From the NCBI GenBank assembly GCA_013350335.1, contig CM023542.1:6372025-6436024 (forward strand): a DNA stretch of 64,000 nt. Direction: 5' to 3'. The position numbers and the translations under genes were made by a program. Below are positions 60,066 to 64,000 of this stretch, in pieces. Source of the stretch: Chimonanthus salicifolius. Lineage: Eukaryota; Streptophyta; Magnoliopsida; Laurales; Calycanthaceae. The notes below the pieces were generated by a model. The model saw only the letters and a list, made by a program, of their open reading frames with translations, did not search any database and was not told the DNA's origin. The stretch's first letter is position 1, and every line of letters begins with the position of its first letter.

Positions 60066-60329
60066 CTGCAATCCAACAATTTATTGAATAAACAACATCA
60101 AGATGTATCACAATCATACAACAACATGAAAAGGGTATGCACATTTTAGAACATCAAAAGTTGACAAGATAGCACCTAAAACACAATTAAATTAACAAAT
60201 TTGGTTTAGACGTTCAAACATTGAAACTAAAAGGCAAATTAGACGTTCAAATTTTCATAAGCATCTAGCATTAAGAAGCAAACTGAATTTTAAAAACAGA
60301 ATGCATACATAAACATGGAGATTTGGGAT

Positions 60330-61925
60330 CGGCCCTCTCCTGGTTATGAATGAAGCATTGTATGCAAATGGAGCCAGAGATTTGTGAGAGAAAGGGGGCC
60401 CTATGGTCAAGGGTGTTGACTGCGAGACACAGACTGGAAGACATCGGTGGGTGGGCTTTGAGAGAAAACATGAAGAAGTCTTCTGCTCACAGGTTGTAAA
60501 GGCATGGTGGAGATTAGGTAGGTGAAGAAGTCGAGTGGGTAGCATCTTTAGAAAGAAACTTAAGTTTTTGTCGAAAGGGGGTCTTTCGACAAAACTCTTT
60601 GCTAGACAGACTTGTGGTTGGGGAAAGGCCCATAAAAGATGTGAATCCTACGCTTTATAGGATAGCCAAGAATAAACAAGCCCTAGTTCAGGATTGTTAC
60701 AAAGTTGAGGAGGGCCGTATATCTTGGCAGCTTGATTTTAGAAGAGAGTTGAGGACATTTGCGTAAGAGAGTTTTGAAGAGATGATAACCATGCTCGGTG
60801 AATTCCCTTTGTCTAGGGAGGAGGAGGATGAGCTAATTTGGATAGGAGATTCCTCGAGTACCTTTTTAGTCAAGTTGATAGTTGACCTAGCTCTTCACCA
60901 ACATAATGACGAGGCCCCTTTACCTTGCTTAGCCGGGAAAAGTTTAGCTCTCCCAAGGATCCAAACCTTTGAGGGGTGCGCTCTAAAAAGAAAGATGCTT
61001 TCTTGAATGGATCTTAATGGGGGAGGTTTACTTAGCTCGGATAAGGATCTAAATTGCACTCTTTGTGGCTTTATGGAAAATGACATAGATCACCTATTTG
61101 TGGGGTGCCCAATGGACAGGAATTTGTGGACAAATTTCGCCAATCTACTAGGAGTACCATGCGTTTTTGACAGAACATGTGGGGGTATAGTGGGGTCTTG
61201 GTCTCTCTCACGCGTTGGTCCTAAGATGAAGGTTTCATAGAACACCATTTCAATGGAAATCTTATGGTCCATTTGGAAGGAGAGGACTTCAAGAATTTTT
61301 TTAGGCCAAGGAATCTGAGGAGGGTGAGATATTTCAAAACGCTACATGGAGGCTTCGCCCTTGGATTCTATAATGAAAACAGTTTACATGTTACAAACTA
61401 ACTTAAAGCTCTTGGGAGGGATGTCTAAGCAGGGGTTTGAGAAATGTTAGAAACCCCATTAACTGGACTCCTCCTCAACAGGGTGGGTACAAATTCAATG
61501 TTGATGGGGCAGCAAAGGGAAAACCTGGACCGGCTGGAATAGTTGGCGTTCTTCAAGATCATAACGGTAAAACATCCATAGTTTTCTACAAGTCGGTAAG
61601 GTAAAGAGACTCAAATGAGTATAACTTCTTAGTATTAAGAGAGCCTTAACCATATGGAACTCATTTGGCAGGGGAACCAAGTCATCAAGGGGACTCAGCA
61701 AATGCGATTAGGTGGGTGTGTTCTAACTTTGACACTTCAATAGGATATGGGGAGTAGTTGGCTTTTATTTTATGCTTTGTTCTTTACGCTTCATCGGATG
61801 TACCTTCTTCTTGTTTCCTTTTGTTTTCTCTTGTATCCCAAGTTTAAGACGCTTAGACACATATATCTGATTTTGTATCATTCCCTTCTCTATTAATACA
61901 TTCAAACATTTTACCGCTTAAAAAA
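60330..61925 (+). mobile_element. LINE 3' part: RT-associated zinc region, RNase H, A-rich tail
   Basis: Plus-strand frames give, with shifts, ERPIKDVNPTLYRIAKNK, LPLSREEEDELIW (FPLSREEEDELIWIG), CTLCGFMENDIDHLFVGCP (the C-x2-C...H...C zinc motif after plant LINE reverse transcriptases), ILWSIWKE and YKFNVDGAAKGKPGPAGIV (RNase H start). It ends with an A-rich tract at about 61919-61935. It lies upstream of the first in-window NUP188 exon, antisense to the gene, with several frameshifts and stops. Confidence 0.75.
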
Positions 61926-61956
61926 AATAAAAATAAACACAACACATTTATGTCAT

Positions 61957-62075
61957 CAATGTTATGAAAATTGAATCGCATCGTAAAATCTTCATACATC
62001 TTGAACCGCAAATCATGTATCATAAACTGTAGAATCGTAAAATTCATAAGTGTTTTCCCTCAAAAATATTTAATA
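61957..62075. mobile_element. left-end fragment of hAT family h1
   Basis: CAATGTTATGAAAATTGAATCGCATCGTAAAATC... through ...TAGAATCGTAAAATTCATAAG matches the left end of the elements at 25991 and 50416. No right end follows, so it is truncated. It abuts the A-rich tail of the LINE. Confidence 0.6.
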
Positions 62076-62401
62076 TATAAAGTAACTTGAAAGATATATT
62101 GACAAGGACATCCATGATGGCTGCCGAATCTATCAAAGAACTAGCAAGCAACATCACAAAGCCGTCGGGACAATATGGCTCGGAGATGCCCAACGGATCT
62201 AACGTCTATGCATAGATCTTTGATTAGATTGCTTGGAACGCTTAATCTGACCATTCATTTCATAAGATCAGATTTTGGGAACACTGGATCATGCTTGGCT
62301 TGATCTGAACTGTTTAGATGGATCCAACCAATCAGAGTTTTCATAGTAGCTTATTTAGAAAGTTTATTTTATTATTCATTTTATTTTATTTGAATATCAA
62401 A

Positions 62402-64000
62402 CTGTAATACTCCAGCCCAATTTAGGAGTTAATTATGATTAATTGTGATTAATTAAATAATTTTTATCCGTTAATTATGAATTATTTTCCTCTAATCGTA
62501 AAGAGTATCAAATAAGTTATCTGAGTTTGACTCGATCCAAATCCGATAACTCTTTTAATTAAATTTCAAAGGTATATGGACAAGTTATGAATATAATAAT
62601 AATATTGTTTTAGGCTTAAACCTTAGTTGCTATAGAAACTCAGTCATTTGACTTAGTTTGAACTTCAAATTTTAGATTATGCATTATTTTTAAATTTCGG
62701 ACCTAATGACATGCTAATCTCGTTATAATTTCGATAATTCATTTTACCCCTAAGTTTTAAAGTGGTAAAACCCCAATTTGACAGGATAGAGAAAGTCCTA
62801 AAAATATACAGAGAGTCAGTACTCAATCTGTATTATAACTAAGCTGTTTATTTCTTTACACTCTAAAATAGTGAGCTTTTGATATTTACTTTAAGCCATG
62901 AAATATGGGCCGTTGAATATTCTTTCACTTGGAAAATGTGGTTTTTGACTTCAAAACACTTTGAAACTTTAGAATGTTTTTACTGGACAAATTTACTCTA
63001 TCAAACTACAAGGTTGGATACTTTCAAAGAGAATCTTGAAGATTAGGAGATCTTATTAAAACGGTAATTTTTAGCAAAAACACTGAGTTTTTGAGACACT
63101 CCAAATTTTAATACCATGCTTAGTTTTTAATACCTTACCTACTGAACCAATTGTATCAGTTAAGTGAGACCCTGAAATACCCAGATAAAAGAAAGGACAT
63201 AAATGTAAATAGTAAAAAGAACAAACTAATATTATATTATAAAATAATAATAGAAAAAAAATGTAAGATAAGTTTCAAAGCTACCGTTGTAGCTTGTAGT
63301 TGTGCTGGACGGTTACAACACCGTCAAATGCCTATGTCAGTGTTGCGGTAGTTGTAATAATAATTATAATATATATAATAATAAATGCATGGTTATCTAA
63401 ATCCTATGAAGCTAATGAATAGATTAGGCAACGTGTATGGTTAAAAAATCCATACGGTTGCTTATAAATGAGAATAATGGGAGAGGAAGCAAGAAGGTAA
63501 AAAAAAAACCTCAAAGTCTTTCGGCCGTTTCGCTTTCTCTCCTATTTTTCTTTTATTTCCTCTTCTTTCTCTTGCTTTGGCCTGGCCGTACCAACAGTAG
63601 CCGAATTTTGCACTCACGCAGCCGAACGTTCGGGTTTCCCACGTTCTTTCAAGGGTTCTCAAATTTAGTCAATCTTATACAGAATTTTGCACCCAATGTA
63701 TCAAAATAATTCTATTCTTATTTTTATTAACTCCAGAGCAAGTTAGGAATAGAATAGCTTAGTATTGAGGTTCAAAAAAATGAGATTTTTTTTAAATGGA
63801 GGAAAATAAATTTCCTCTTAAAATTTAAATTTCTCCCTCAAGATTTGTATTATTTTACATTCAAAATATAGTTTTCGACCCTAAGTAAAATCGGAGAAAA
63901 GATTAACCCCAACTGACTATTGTGTGTTTATTTTTCGGCCTTATGTGTTTAAATTCCTGTACTGTACCCTCTGGGCGAAATTTTCAATACGTTTTCATGG
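62402..64000 (+). mobile_element. possible start of an LTR retrotransposon running off the right edge
   Basis: TGTAATACTCCAGCCCAATT at 62402 resembles the TGTAAYACCCC start common in plant Ty3-type LTRs. Downstream, GTGAGACCCTGAAATACCC (about 63163) and AGATAAAAGAAAGGACATAAATG also recall such LTRs. No PBS or coding region is reached by 64000. If right, the NUP188 5' exons lie beyond this insertion. No NUP188 exon was seen in 60066-64000. Confidence 0.35.

Noticed and set aside
60066..64000. Further NUP188 upstream exons
   Set aside because: I scanned the minus strand for the expected N-terminal segment and found none with matching splice sites; the start probably lies beyond the window.
1..64000. 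CRISPR arrays, rRNA genes, bacterial-type operons
   Set aside because: No regularly spaced direct repeats, rRNA landmarks or polycistronic gene layouts; the window is plant nuclear DNA.

Overview
This is nuclear DNA of a flowering plant. It is AT-rich, has GT-AG introns up to about 4.7 kb that are full of transposon debris, and carries plant-type genes: a cytosolic cyclophilin with the plant-specific insertion, a plant Ole e 1/extensin-type secreted protein, a plant PNRC-like protein and plant NUP188. I cannot name the species. The large, repeat-filled introns suggest a moderately large, probably woody genome, perhaps a magnoliid or early-diverging eudicot; this is inference. I saw no prokaryotic operon, CRISPR array, rRNA gene or intact tRNA gene.

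Layout. 1-4.8 kb is repeats: two copies of a 1.33 kb direct repeat, each holding a tRNA-derived SINE-like unit, around a nested palindromic foldback. 4.8-7.6 kb (minus) is a three-exon Ole e 1/proline-rich cell-wall protein gene whose last exon has two +1 frameshifts. 7.6-13.5 kb is intergenic DNA with several short tandem duplications. 13.5-14.1 kb (minus) is an intact intronless cyclophilin gene with a telo-box and TATA box. 14.1-18.1 kb is AT-rich intergenic DNA. 18.1-19.5 kb (plus) is a PNRC-like gene with two upstream ORFs in its leader. 19.5-20.9 kb is intergenic and holds a perfect 156 bp tandem repeat.

20.9-60.1 kb (minus) is one gene, the plant nucleoporin NUP188. I reconstructed 28 consecutive exons (about 5.54 kb of coding sequence) ending at the stop codon; the exons for roughly the first 150 residues lie beyond the right edge. 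Its introns hold hAT-type non-autonomous elements (one with a perfect 8 bp target duplication), three LINE 3' ends all antisense to the gene, LTR pieces, SINEs and microsatellites. One intron holds a tandem copy of a NUP188 exon that a hAT element has cut. 60.1-64 kb is further intron or upstream DNA with a LINE, a hAT fragment and the start of a probable LTR.

The four genes have no obvious shared pathway. The main interest is how a conserved nuclear pore gene tolerates this transposon load, the exon duplication, a GC-AG intron, an in-frame stop-free 87 bp intron, and single-base insertions in two genes that may be real or assembly errors.
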